Source: JADGGM01 sp025449955 (lineage in GTDB: Bacteria > Gemmatimonadota > Gemmatimonadetes > Gemmatimonadales > Gemmatimonadaceae). Taken from it: a DNA stretch of 46,448 nucleotides. Made by a program: the position numbers and the translations under genes. The notes under the pieces were generated by a model, which had not been told where the DNA came from, did not search any database, and saw only the letters and a list, made by a program, of their open reading frames with translations. This document shows positions 1 to 7,469 of this stretch, one piece after another (positions within the stretch are counted from its first letter, which is position 1; every line of letters starts with the position of its first letter). The DNA lies in the NCBI GenBank assembly GCA_036554285.1, contig DATBNO010000005.1:1-46448 (forward strand). The letters are read 5' to 3'.

Positions 1-327
1 GGACTCTACGCAGTTATGGCCTACGGCGTCGTCTTACGGAGCCGGGAGTTAGGCATACGTCTGGCGATCGGCGCGCCGCCCGCGTCAGTCCTTCAATCCG
101 TTGTTGTCCGAGGGCTCGGGACCGCCCTTTGGGGCGCCTCAATCGGGACGCCAATTGCACTCCTCCTTGAGCGAGTTCTCCGTAGCGTCCTTTTCGGCGT
201 AGAGGGTGAAGACGTCCCGACCCTGGCACTCGCGACATTGGTTGTGTTGCTGATTTCTGTCGTGGCTTCTTATCTGCCGGCTCGGCGGGCGAGCCGAATG
301 GATCCGCGCACTGTTCTTCAAGGCTGA
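1..327 (+). CDS. ABC transporter permease, C-terminal fragment (MacB/FtsX type, probably ADOP family)
   Basis: The reading frame is open from the first base, so only the last 108 codons of the gene are in the window. The protein begins with a GLYAVMAYGV-type segment followed by RSRELGIRLAIGA, the conserved stretch before the last membrane segments of MacB/FtsX permeases. Two hydrophobic segments follow, and the end LPARRASRMDPRTVLQG is the usual permease tail. The complete ADOP permease at 3522-6230 has the same tail architecture (VRAIRIDPTKAIRND), so this is very likely a second member of the family. The stop codon overlaps the end of the convergent redoxin gene by 10 bases. GC content is visibly lower than in the rest of the window. 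Its transport substrate cannot be told from the sequence. Confidence 0.85.
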   Translation, partial: GLYAVMAYGVVLRSRELGIRLAIGAPPASVLQSVVVRGLGTALWGASIGTPIALLLERVLRSVLFGVEGEDVPTLALATLVVLLISVVASYLPARRASRMDPRTVLQG

Positions 328-908
328 GTTCCTACCGCGCGCGCCGTATCGCCAGCGGACGGCAGTGCAGCCGCGTCAGACGCTGAGACGGCGGCGGTTC
401 GAGCAACACCGCGAAGCGCGAAAGCGATTGCGCTATCTACACGCTGCTTTGGAAGGAGGGAGTAGAGGTCTAGAAGTTTGGCCGCGCGTATGAGTGAGGA
501 CTGCGCGACTGAAAGGACGCGGCCCGTTTGAGAGATCACTATTAAGGACGGCACGTGCGCAACGTATTTCCCCTGCGCTGCCGAGTCCACAACCCACGCG
601 AAGTGGTTGGGAATGTCTTCAGCGGCTATGTCGTGGTCAGGATTAAATGCAACGAATGCGACGCTGTCGCGTCTAGCTGGGGTCGCGTGGACCCATACCG
701 AGTCCAATAGCTGACACGGAGGGCAATCGGGACGATAAAAGTAGATGTAGCGGTAATGCTGAGCGGGAAGGTCGCGAAGATTGGTATTGATGCCACGCGA
801 TGTTCGGAGCCTAACGCTCGGCAGACTGTCGCCAGCCGTAAGGAGCGCGTCGTTAACTGCGACGGCGCGTTGATCACGCGATATCAAAGAATCACTTGCC
901 TGGCGCAT
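318..908 (-). CDS. Thioredoxin-fold (redoxin-like) protein with CPPC motif
   Basis: This 196-residue protein has a strand-like segment YRYIYFYRPDCPPC followed by a helix (QLLDSVW). That is the layout of a thioredoxin-fold active site with redox cysteines at about residues 62 and 65, as in TlpA/ResA-like proteins. A later ...VPSLIVISQTGRVL segment matches the cis-Pro strand of the fold. The frame could extend upstream to a TTG at 983, seven bases from the RNase G stop, but the extra 25 residues look unstructured, so the ATG at 908 was chosen; neither start has a clear ribosome binding site. There is no signal peptide or membrane anchor, which is unusual for this group and may mean the 5' end was lost. 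The base composition is AT-richer than its neighbours. The partner substrate is unknown. Confidence 0.6.
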   Translation of the reverse strand: MRQASDSLISRDQRAVAVNDALLTAGDSLPSVRLRTSRGINTNLRDLPAQHYRYIYFYRPDCPPCQLLDSVWVHATPARRDSVAFVAFNPDHDIAAEDIPNHFAWVVDSAAQGKYVAHVPSLIVISQTGRVLSVAQSSLIRAAKLLDLYSLLPKQRVDSAIAFALRGVARTAAVSASDAAALPSAGDTARAVGTQP

Positions 909-989
909 CACGGCGATTTGCGTCCGATCTCGGTTGCTCGAGAATATGGAAGAATGGAAAGGTCGTTTGTAGCCCTTGGTCAACGCCCG

Positions 990-2555
990 TCAGGCCACCG
1001 CGTACTGCTGCGTCACGTCCCGCTCGGCGCCCTTGACGACCAACTTGAATTCGTCGGGCTTGAGGAGCGGATCGTCGCGCATCTCGAGTGCGAAGCCCGC
1101 GCCCTTCTCGAGCTTTTTCGCCAGGTCGTGCTCGTGCTCGAGCACGTAGAGCGCCACGTCGGGATGCACCTTGATCAGCAGGTGGTCCTTCTTGCCCTCG
1201 ACCGCGATCCGTTTGATCGACCGCTCCATGCGCCTCACCGTGCTCTCGGGCGTGAACACGCGCCCGGTGCCGGCGCAGGTGGGACAGGCCTCGGTCATGT
1301 TCTGGTAGTGACTGGCGCGCACGCGCTGGCGCGTCATCTCGATCAGGCCTAACTCGCTGACCGCGAACGCCTTCGTGCGGGCGCGGTCGCGCGAGAGGTG
1401 GGTGCGCAGCTCCTGGAGGATCTTGTCGCGATTCGCCTTCGTCTCCATGTCGATGAAGTCGCAGACGATGATGCCGCCGATGTCGCGCAGGCGGAGCTGG
1501 CGCGCGAGCTCGCGCGCCGCTTCGGTGTTGGTCTTGAGGATGGTCTTTTCCGGATCGCGCTTGCCCGTGTAGCGCCCGGAGTTCACGTCCACCGACACCA
1601 GTGCTTCGGTCTGCTCGATGATCAAGTAGCCGCCCGACGGCAGATCGCACCGGCGCTTGACCAGATCGCGAATCTCCGACTCGATGTCGGCCTTGTCGAA
1701 GATCGGAACGAGATCGTCGTAGAGCTTCACGCGCTCGATCAGCTCGGGCGCGATGCCTTTCAGGTACTCGGCGATCTCATTGTAGACCTGCTTGCTGTCG
1801 ACCACCAGCGAGTCGACTTTGGTGCTGAACAGGTCTCGCGTTAGGCCGCGGGTGAGACTGGTTTCGCGGTGGACGAGCGCCGGGGCGCGCAGGAAGCGCG
1901 TCTTGCGCTGGATCTTCTTCCACGAGGTCATGAGCGTGGTGAGCTCGCGGCGGAAGGTGTCCTGCGTCACGTCCTCGCCCACGGTGCGCACGATCACGCC
2001 GCCCGAATCGGCGGGCAGCACACCCTGCATCTGTTCGCGCAGGCGTTGGCGCTCGGCGCGCTCGCCGATTTTGCGGCTCACGCCGACGCGCGAGGCGAAC
2101 GGCATGTACACGAGGAACCGTCCGGCTAACGACACCTGCGCCGTGACGCGCGGTCCCTTGGTCGAGATGGGCTCCTTGGAGACCTGGACGATGACGTCCT
2201 GGCCTCGCTTGAGCAGGTCTTGAATGGGCGGTGCTTTGACGCGCTTGCGGCGACCACCGCCGGCGCTTTCGTCCTCGTCGTCCGAGGTTTCATCCTCGGG
2301 CTCGTCGTCCGCGTCCTCATCGGACTCGGGGAAGACGAGGTCGCTCGCGTGGAGGAACGCGCTCTTCTCGGTTCCGATGTCCACGAAGGCGGCTTGGATA
2401 CCGGGCAACACCGCTTCGACTTTGCCCAGGTAGATGTCCCCGACCATACGGCGATTGTCGGGGCGGTCGATCATCAACTCGACGAGCTGGTCATCCTCCA
2501 GGATGGCGACGCGGGTCTCTCGTGGACTCGCGTTGATGAGAATCTCTCGCTTCAT
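990..2555 (-). CDS. rng: Ribonuclease E/G family endoribonuclease
   Basis: The 521-residue product is a cytoplasmic RNase of the Rne/Rng family, which cleaves single-stranded AU-rich RNA in rRNA and mRNA maturation. The N-terminus (KREILINASPRETRVAILED) and the S1-like segment (GDIYLGKVEAVLPGIQAAFVDIG) are typical. The S1 region is interrupted by an acidic, Ser/Gly-rich insert and an RRKR patch. The catalytic region keeps the two metal-binding aspartates in DVNSG and DFIDM, and a CPTCAGTG zinc-link motif near the C-terminus. The ATG at 2555 is chosen because the family N-terminus starts there; an upstream in-frame start would add 13 residues of no family similarity. The length matches RNase G, not the long RNase E with a degradosome tail. 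The gene is alone, with a possible rodA remnant directly upstream. Confidence 0.93.
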   Translation of the reverse strand: MKREILINASPRETRVAILEDDQLVELMIDRPDNRRMVGDIYLGKVEAVLPGIQAAFVDIGTEKSAFLHASDLVFPESDEDADDEPEDETSDDEDESAGGGRRKRVKAPPIQDLLKRGQDVIVQVSKEPISTKGPRVTAQVSLAGRFLVYMPFASRVGVSRKIGERAERQRLREQMQGVLPADSGGVIVRTVGEDVTQDTFRRELTTLMTSWKKIQRKTRFLRAPALVHRETSLTRGLTRDLFSTKVDSLVVDSKQVYNEIAEYLKGIAPELIERVKLYDDLVPIFDKADIESEIRDLVKRRCDLPSGGYLIIEQTEALVSVDVNSGRYTGKRDPEKTILKTNTEAARELARQLRLRDIGGIIVCDFIDMETKANRDKILQELRTHLSRDRARTKAFAVSELGLIEMTRQRVRASHYQNMTEACPTCAGTGRVFTPESTVRRMERSIKRIAVEGKKDHLLIKVHPDVALYVLEHEHDLAKKLEKGAGFALEMRDDPLLKPDEFKLVVKGAERDVTQQYAVA

Positions 2556-2820
2556 GCACTGGCGCGGCCCGTCCGCCGGATGGCGACCCGGCATGCGGAG
2601 GTAGGCGGCGTCTCGGGGTGGAGTGATCGCGTACCGGCCCCGTGGGCGTTGCGATTGGGCGCGAGGCCCGCGCCGCCAACGAGCGTTCCGTTGGGCGGCT
2701 CACCGTCCACGCCGGTCCGGCCTCGACGCCTAACCGTCTGATCACGACGCCCCAGAGGGCGAGCGCGAAGAGGGCGTACGCGAGGAATGGTCCGGAGAGC
2801 GTGCGGTCAATCGTGGGCAT
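2556..2820 (-). pseudogene. Possible 5' remnant of rodA, directly upstream of the RNase G gene
   Basis: From an ATG at 2820 the minus strand encodes MPTIDRTLSGPFLAYALFAL followed by ALWGVVI, with strongly GC-rich third positions. This resembles the first membrane segment of RodA (a short cytoplasmic lead with a D-x-x-L motif, then a helix ending in GVVI before the usual YSAGQTD). After that point the reading frame loses any RodA likeness and becomes arginine- and proline-rich; it runs on into the RNase G gene until a stop at 2491. In many phyla rodA lies directly before rng in the mre/mrd cluster, so a truncated rodA here would fit the context. The similarity covers only about 27 residues, and an unrelated short membrane protein is also possible. 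Confidence 0.3.
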
Positions 2821-3127
2821 GGGCTGCGGTGCGCGCGGAGCGCGGCTCAAGGTACTGCATGTATGTGCCGCGTTCCCTCGGTACCTAACGCACACCATCG
2901 GTCGCGGGTCGCCCGGCCGGGTGCGCGCATGGAAAAACTAGATTGGGATCGAGCGATGCTGCCGGAGCTCTGCCGCCGTCAGCGGCCAGCGCGGTCGTCG
3001 ACGACGCCTCTTCTCAGTGGACGAAGAACCGGCGTCGATGGTTCGCGCAGCATCATCCGTAGTATACGCCCCGTCCGGCATGGCGCGCAATGCAGGATCC
3101 GTCGGGTCGCCTCCCCCATCGTCGTTG
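2821..3127. other. Intergenic region, no supported gene
   Basis: This stretch lies between the possible rodA remnant (minus) and the padR promoter (plus). Open frames on both strands (for example 2938-3159 minus) are short, arginine-rich and have no recognisable domain or good start site, so none is called. A variant of the dispersed heptamer (ACCTAACG) occurs at 2883-2890. I see no tRNA-like or terminator-like structure. Confidence 0.5.
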
Positions 3128-3166
3128 TTGACAGCCACGTCGCGACGCGCTACCGTCATCTCGGTA
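3128..3166 (+). promoter_or_regulatory. Promoter and candidate PadR operator before padR
   Basis: A perfect -35 hexamer TTGACA lies at 3128-3133. After a 17-base spacer there is a -10-like TACCGT at 3151-3156. An inverted repeat TACCG-N6-CGGTA (3151-3166) overlaps the -10 and the probable transcription start. A ribosome binding site (AGGAA, 3173-3177) lies just before the padR ATG. PadR repressors usually bind a dyad in their own promoter, so autoregulation of the padR-permease pair is likely; this is inference from position and symmetry. Confidence 0.55.
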
Positions 3167-3183
3167 ACCGATAGGAATGGCGC

Positions 3184-3519
3184 ATGAGCCGGCCGGCAGA
3201 TCTCGTCCAGGGCACCCTGGATCTCTTGATCCTCAAATTGATCGCGCTGCAGCCGATGAACGGCTGGGCCATCAGCCAGCGGTTGCTACAGCTCTCGTCC
3301 GACGTGCTGCAAGTGAGCGATGGCTCACTGTACCCCGCCCTGCACAAGCTCGAGCACGAAGGGTGGATCACGGCGGAATGGCGGGCCACCGAGAGCAACC
3401 GGCGCGCGAAGTTCTACTCGCTCACCAGAGCCGGGCGCAAGCAGCTGCAGCTCGAAGCGAGCCAGTGGGAGCGGCTGGCCGGCGCCATCACCGCCGTCGT
3501 GCGTCTTCGGGAGGCCTAA
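3184..3519 (+). CDS. PadR-family transcriptional regulator
   Basis: A 111-residue winged-helix regulator of the small PadR-s1 type. The sequence shows LVQGTLDLLILKLIALQPMN, a helix-turn-helix region, the characteristic DGSLYPALHKLEHEGWI motif and the wing ending in YSLTRAGRKQL. PadR proteins are usually ligand- or stress-responsive repressors. The ATG at 3184 has AGGAA seven bases upstream. The stop (GCC TAA C, inside a copy of the dispersed heptamer) is two bases before the start of the permease gene, so the pair is one operon. This padR-plus-ADOP arrangement is common in Acidobacteria and Gemmatimonadota, where the regulator is thought to control the permease. A start at 3177 belongs to a different frame and is not used. 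Confidence 0.93.
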   Translation: MSRPADLVQGTLDLLILKLIALQPMNGWAISQRLLQLSSDVLQVSDGSLYPALHKLEHEGWITAEWRATESNRRAKFYSLTRAGRKQLQLEASQWERLAGAITAVVRLREA

Positions 3520-3521
3520 CC

Positions 3522-6230
3522 ATGAGCATCGACCGTCTGTTCCGCGTGATCGTGATGCGATGCCGGTCGTTGGTCCGGCGGCGCGCCGTGGAGCGCGACC
3601 TCGACGACGAGCTCGCGTACCACATCGATCGCCAGATCGCCCAACACGTGGCCCACGGGATGAGTGCCGAGGAGGCGCGTCGCCAAGCGCTGCGCGCGAT
3701 GGGCGGCGTGGAGCTACGGAAGGAGCAGGTGCGCGATGTGCGCGGTACGCGGTGGCTCGAAGAAGCGGCGCAGGATGTCCGCGGCGGGCTGCGGCTGTTC
3801 CGGCGGAGCCCGGGCTTCAGCGCCGTCGTCGTGCTCACGCTTGCGTTAGGCATCGGGGCCAACGCGGCGGTGTTCGGCATGGTCGACGCCGTTTTGCTGC
3901 ATCCGCTGGCCGTGTACCAGCCGGATGCGCTGGTCGCCATCTCGCAGGCGCTGACGGACCGGGTTCCGAACGGCGGCGTGTCGTATCCGTTGTATCGCTC
4001 GATGGCGGAGCGAACGCGCTCGTTGAGCGGGATCGCGGCGTACCAACAGCTGCAGACCGTGGCCCGCAGCGCGCGGATGAACGAGCAGGTGTCGACCGGA
4101 CTCGTGTCGGGCAACTACTTCTCGCTCCTCGGCCTAACGCCGCAAGCCGGCCGGCTGTTGGCGCCGGCAGATGACGATGCGCCCGGGGCGCACGCGGTCG
4201 TCGTGCTCAGCGACGCGCTCTGGACTCGGGTCTTTCACCGCGACGCGTCGGTCGTTGGTTCGATCATCAGGATCGGGCCCATGCCATTCACGGTGATCGG
4301 TGTCGCGCCGCGCGGCTTTCACGGCACGGTGCTCAGCAGTACGCCCGCGCTCTGGGTGCCGGCCACCATGCTCGCCGACATCGGAGTCGGCGGCTACTTC
4401 GCGCCCGAGCGCCGAGCCCTTCTCTTTTCTCGATACCAGGATCATTTCTGGCATTTGGTCGGCCGGGTGCGGCCGCACCGCCTCGCCGCGGTCGCCGCCG
4501 AGCTCAATACCGTGCTGAGCGACGAGGAGCGCGCGCACCCCGTGCCGGAGCCGTCGGCGCTGGGCTATGCGGGACGCGACATCGACGGCAACGCCATGCG
4601 CGTGACGTCGTTAGTCCAGGCGACGACACTGGGCGATCGCCAGAGTCTGGTACGCTTTCTCGACCTGCTGATGGTTGTCGTAGGACTAACGCTGCTCATC
4701 GCGTGCCTGAACATCGCCAACCTGCTCGTGGTGCGAGCGGGCGAGCGGACGGGCGAGCTCAGTCTGCGCGCGGCGCTGGGTGCATCGCGGGGGCGCCTCG
4801 CTCGGCAGCTGCTCATGGAAAGCGTGGTCCTCGCCGCCGCCGGCGGCGTCGCCGGCGTGGTGCTCGATCGGATGGCCGTCGGCGTGTTGTCCGCGTTCGT
4901 CCTGCCCGGCGACATCGCGCTCGCGAACATCACGCTGACGCCCAACGTGCGCGTGTTGGCGTTCACCGCTCTGTTAGGACTCGTCACGGCCGCGCTGTTC
5001 GGCGTGCTGCCGTCCTTGCGCGCGTCGCGCGCCGATCTCATCGAACGGCTGCGCATGCCCGCGACGGCCGGACGAGGCATTCGCGCGTGGCTCGTCGGCG
5101 CGCAGGTCGGCCTGTCGCTGACGCTCCTCGTGGGCGCCGCGCTGTTCGTCGAGACCATGCGGGCGGCACTGACGGCCGACATCGGGTTCGACCCGAGACC
5201 GCTTGCCGCCATCACCGTGAACCCGTCTCTTGCCGCCGGCGATCCGGCGAATGCCCGCGGCTACTACGGCCGCGTGCTGGACGCGGCGGCGGGCATCCCC
5301 GGAGTGACAGGCGCGGCGCTGTCGACGCACCTCCCGTTAGGCCCGTTGGACGACGTCCGTCCCTTCGCCGCGGAGCCGAGCCTGCCTAACGCAAGCGAAG
5401 TGAACGCCGGCTTCAATGCCGTGAGCGACGGCTACTTCGACGTGCTGGGCGATCCGCTCATCGATGGGCGGCCGTTCGGCGCCACGGACGACGAGCGGGC
5501 GCCGCCGGTCGCCATCGTCAACGAGACCGCGGCGCAGTTGTTCGCGCCCAACGGGCGGCCGTTGGGCCGTGAAATCGTGCACGCGAACATGTTGCGGTAC
5601 ACGATCGTCGGCGTCGTGCGCGATACGAAGTACGCGTCGGTGCGCGACCAACACGTGCCCATGGTCTTCGTGCCGATCGCGCAGGATGGGGGCGGCGACG
5701 TGAACGTCATCGTGCGGAGCGCCGATCCGAAGGCGGCGTTGGGCGCACTCGGCCGCGTGCTGCGGTCGCTGCCGCCCCATCCGCCGCAGCGCGAGGCGCG
5801 CCTCGTGGCCGATCAGATCGGCGCCATGCTCATGCCCCAACGGTTCGGCGCCACGCTGCTCGGCGTATTTTCGCTCATTGCGCTGGCGATCTCCGCGGTC
5901 GGGATCTATGGCGGCGTGTCTTACGCGGTCAACCGGCAGCGGCGCGAAATCGGTATCCGGATCGCGCTCGGCGCTCGCGCTGCCGATGTGGCGCATCTCG
6001 TCGCGACGCGCGTCGCGATGGTGGTTGCGTGCGGCATCGTGGCGGGGCTCGCGGGAGCCGCCCTCACGAGCCGGGCGCTCGACCGCTTCTTGTACGGCGT
6101 CACGCCGCTCGACCCGGCCGCCTTCCTGGCGGCGACCCTCGTGATGAGCGTCGCCGCCGCGGTGGCGTTCGCGATTCCGCTCGTGCGCGCGATCCGCATC
6201 GACCCGACGAAGGCGATCCGCAACGACTGA
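3522..6230 (+). CDS. ADOP-family ABC permease (MacB_PCD/FtsX duplicated)
   Basis: The 902-residue protein has the ADOP layout. A cytoplasmic prefix (residues about 1-85) contains ERDLDDELAYHIDRQI and AEEARRQALRAMGG. The linker SPGFSAVVVLTLALGIGANAAVF leads into the first membrane segment, followed by a large periplasmic MacB_PCD domain, an FtsX domain (LLIACLNIANLLVVRAGERTGE, LRAALGASRGRL), a second periplasmic domain and a second FtsX domain (REIGIRIALGA) ending in IRIDPTKAIRND. No ATPase is encoded nearby, as is usual for these orphan permeases. The longest open frame starts at 3177, but its first 115 codons lie over padR in another frame; the ATG at 3522 begins the family sequence. The cargo is unknown; macrolide or lipoprotein export functions of MacB relatives should not be assumed. 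Confidence 0.92.
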   Translation: MSIDRLFRVIVMRCRSLVRRRAVERDLDDELAYHIDRQIAQHVAHGMSAEEARRQALRAMGGVELRKEQVRDVRGTRWLEEAAQDVRGGLRLFRRSPGFSAVVVLTLALGIGANAAVFGMVDAVLLHPLAVYQPDALVAISQALTDRVPNGGVSYPLYRSMAERTRSLSGIAAYQQLQTVARSARMNEQVSTGLVSGNYFSLLGLTPQAGRLLAPADDDAPGAHAVVVLSDALWTRVFHRDASVVGSIIRIGPMPFTVIGVAPRGFHGTVLSSTPALWVPATMLADIGVGGYFAPERRALLFSRYQDHFWHLVGRVRPHRLAAVAAELNTVLSDEERAHPVPEPSALGYAGRDIDGNAMRVTSLVQATTLGDRQSLVRFLDLLMVVVGLTLLIACLNIANLLVVRAGERTGELSLRAALGASRGRLARQLLMESVVLAAAGGVAGVVLDRMAVGVLSAFVLPGDIALANITLTPNVRVLAFTALLGLVTAALFGVLPSLRASRADLIERLRMPATAGRGIRAWLVGAQVGLSLTLLVGAALFVETMRAALTADIGFDPRPLAAITVNPSLAAGDPANARGYYGRVLDAAAGIPGVTGAALSTHLPLGPLDDVRPFAAEPSLPNASEVNAGFNAVSDGYFDVLGDPLIDGRPFGATDDERAPPVAIVNETAAQLFAPNGRPLGREIVHANMLRYTIVGVVRDTKYASVRDQHVPMVFVPIAQDGGGDVNVIVRSADPKAALGALGRVLRSLPPHPPQREARLVADQIGAMLMPQRFGATLLGVFSLIALAISAVGIYGGVSYAVNRQRREIGIRIALGARAADVAHLVATRVAMVVACGIVAGLAGAALTSRALDRFLYGVTPLDPAAFLAATLVMSVAAAVAFAIPLVRAIRIDPTKAIRND

Positions 6231-6251
6231 CGCCTAACGGAGCGGGGCGGG

Positions 6252-7469
6252 TCAGTCCTCGAGCGTCTTGAGCAGATGGCGCGCGATGACGATCCGTTGG
6301 ATTTCCGACGTGCCCTCGCCGATCTCGCAGATCTTGGCGTCGCGCATCATGCGCTCGACGGGATAGTCCTTGGTGTACCCGTAGCCGCCGTGGATCTGGA
6401 CCGCCTTGATCGTGGCGCGCATGGCGAGCTCGGAGCAAAAGAGCTTGGCCATCGCGGCTTCCTTCCCGAACGGCTGTCCGTGCTGGGACAGCCACGCCGC
6501 GTGATACACGAGGTGACGGCCGGCCTCGATCTCGGTGGCCATATCCGACAATTGGAACTGGATGCCCTGGAACGAGGAGATCGACTGGCCGAACTGCTTG
6601 CGCACCGACGCGTACTGGAGCGCCTGCTCGAACGCCCCTTCGGCAATGCCTAACGAAAGGGCGCCGATGCCGATGCGCCCCGAGTCGAGGGTGCGCATGA
6701 AATTGACGAAGCCCTTCCCTTCCTCGCCCAACCGGTTCTCGACGGGCACTTCGACGTCGGCGAACAACAGCTCGCGTGTGTCGGACGCACGCCAGCCGAG
6801 CTTGTCTTCCTTTTTCCCGGCCGTGAACCCGCGCATGTCGGGCAGCGAGGGCTCGTGGCCGAAGCCGGCCGCGCGCGCGTCCTCGAGATCGCAGGTCTGT
6901 TTGGTGAGAATGAACGATGAGATGCCGTGGCGGCCCGCCGACGGATCGGTGACGGCAGTGGCGACGAAGATCTCGCCCACGCCGCCATGCGTGATGAACC
7001 GCTTCGATCCGTTGAGCACGTAGTGGCTGCCGCGCCGCTCGGCGCGCGTGCGCGTGCCGCCGGCATCGCTGCCCGCTGCTTCTTCGGTGAGGCCGAAGCC
7101 GCCCAACACCTGTCCGCGGGCGAGGAAGGGCACGAAACGCTCCCGTTGGGCCTCCGATCCGAAGTTCACGATGGGCGACGTGCCGAGCGTGGTGTGCGCC
7201 GAGATGGTGATGGCGTGCGACGCGTCGACCTTGGCCATCTCGTGGATCGAGATGATGTAGCTGATATAGTCCATGCCGGCGCCGCCTAACGACTCGGGCC
7301 ACGGCACGCCGAGGAGGCCCAGGTCTCCCATTTTCTTGACGGTGTCCCACGGGAACGTGGCGCCGGCATCGAGCTTGGCCGCGACCGGCGCGACTTCTTC
7401 GCGCGCGAATTCGCGCACCATGTCGCGGACGGCCGCGTGCTGTTCGGTGAAATACGGGAGATCGCTCAT
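6252..7469 (-). CDS. Acyl-CoA dehydrogenase (short/branched-chain type)
   Basis: A 405-residue FAD enzyme that oxidises acyl-CoA to trans-2-enoyl-CoA and passes electrons to ETF. It shows the N-terminal helical domain, the FAD-binding FGLTEEAAGSDAGG segment, and the C-terminal helical domain with QIHGGYGYTKDYPVERMMRDAK and IGEGTSEIQRIVIARHLL. The glutamate in the EGT segment (about Glu385) is where butyryl-, short/branched- and isobutyryl-CoA dehydrogenases keep the catalytic base; isovaleryl-CoA dehydrogenase has it elsewhere. The ATG at 7469 overlaps the recQ stop by four bases (ATGA), so the gene is translationally coupled to recQ. The 58-residue upstream extension is a shadow of recQ. Together with the acyl-CoA mutase genes at 14-24 kb it could serve branched-chain acyl-CoA metabolism, but it is not in their operon. 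Confidence 0.92.
   Translation of the reverse strand: MSDLPYFTEQHAAVRDMVREFAREEVAPVAAKLDAGATFPWDTVKKMGDLGLLGVPWPESLGGAGMDYISYIISIHEMAKVDASHAITISAHTTLGTSPIVNFGSEAQRERFVPFLARGQVLGGFGLTEEAAGSDAGGTRTRAERRGSHYVLNGSKRFITHGGVGEIFVATAVTDPSAGRHGISSFILTKQTCDLEDARAAGFGHEPSLPDMRGFTAGKKEDKLGWRASDTRELLFADVEVPVENRLGEEGKGFVNFMRTLDSGRIGIGALSLGIAEGAFEQALQYASVRKQFGQSISSFQGIQFQLSDMATEIEAGRHLVYHAAWLSQHGQPFGKEAAMAKLFCSELAMRATIKAVQIHGGYGYTKDYPVERMMRDAKICEIGEGTSEIQRIVIARHLLKTLED

Noticed and set aside
2938..3159. Minus-strand 73-residue frame in the gap before padR
   Set aside because: No recognisable domain, no good start site, and it overlaps the padR promoter.
3177..3521. ADOP permease start at 3177
   Set aside because: The extra 115 codons are an out-of-frame reading of padR; the family N-terminus begins at 3522.
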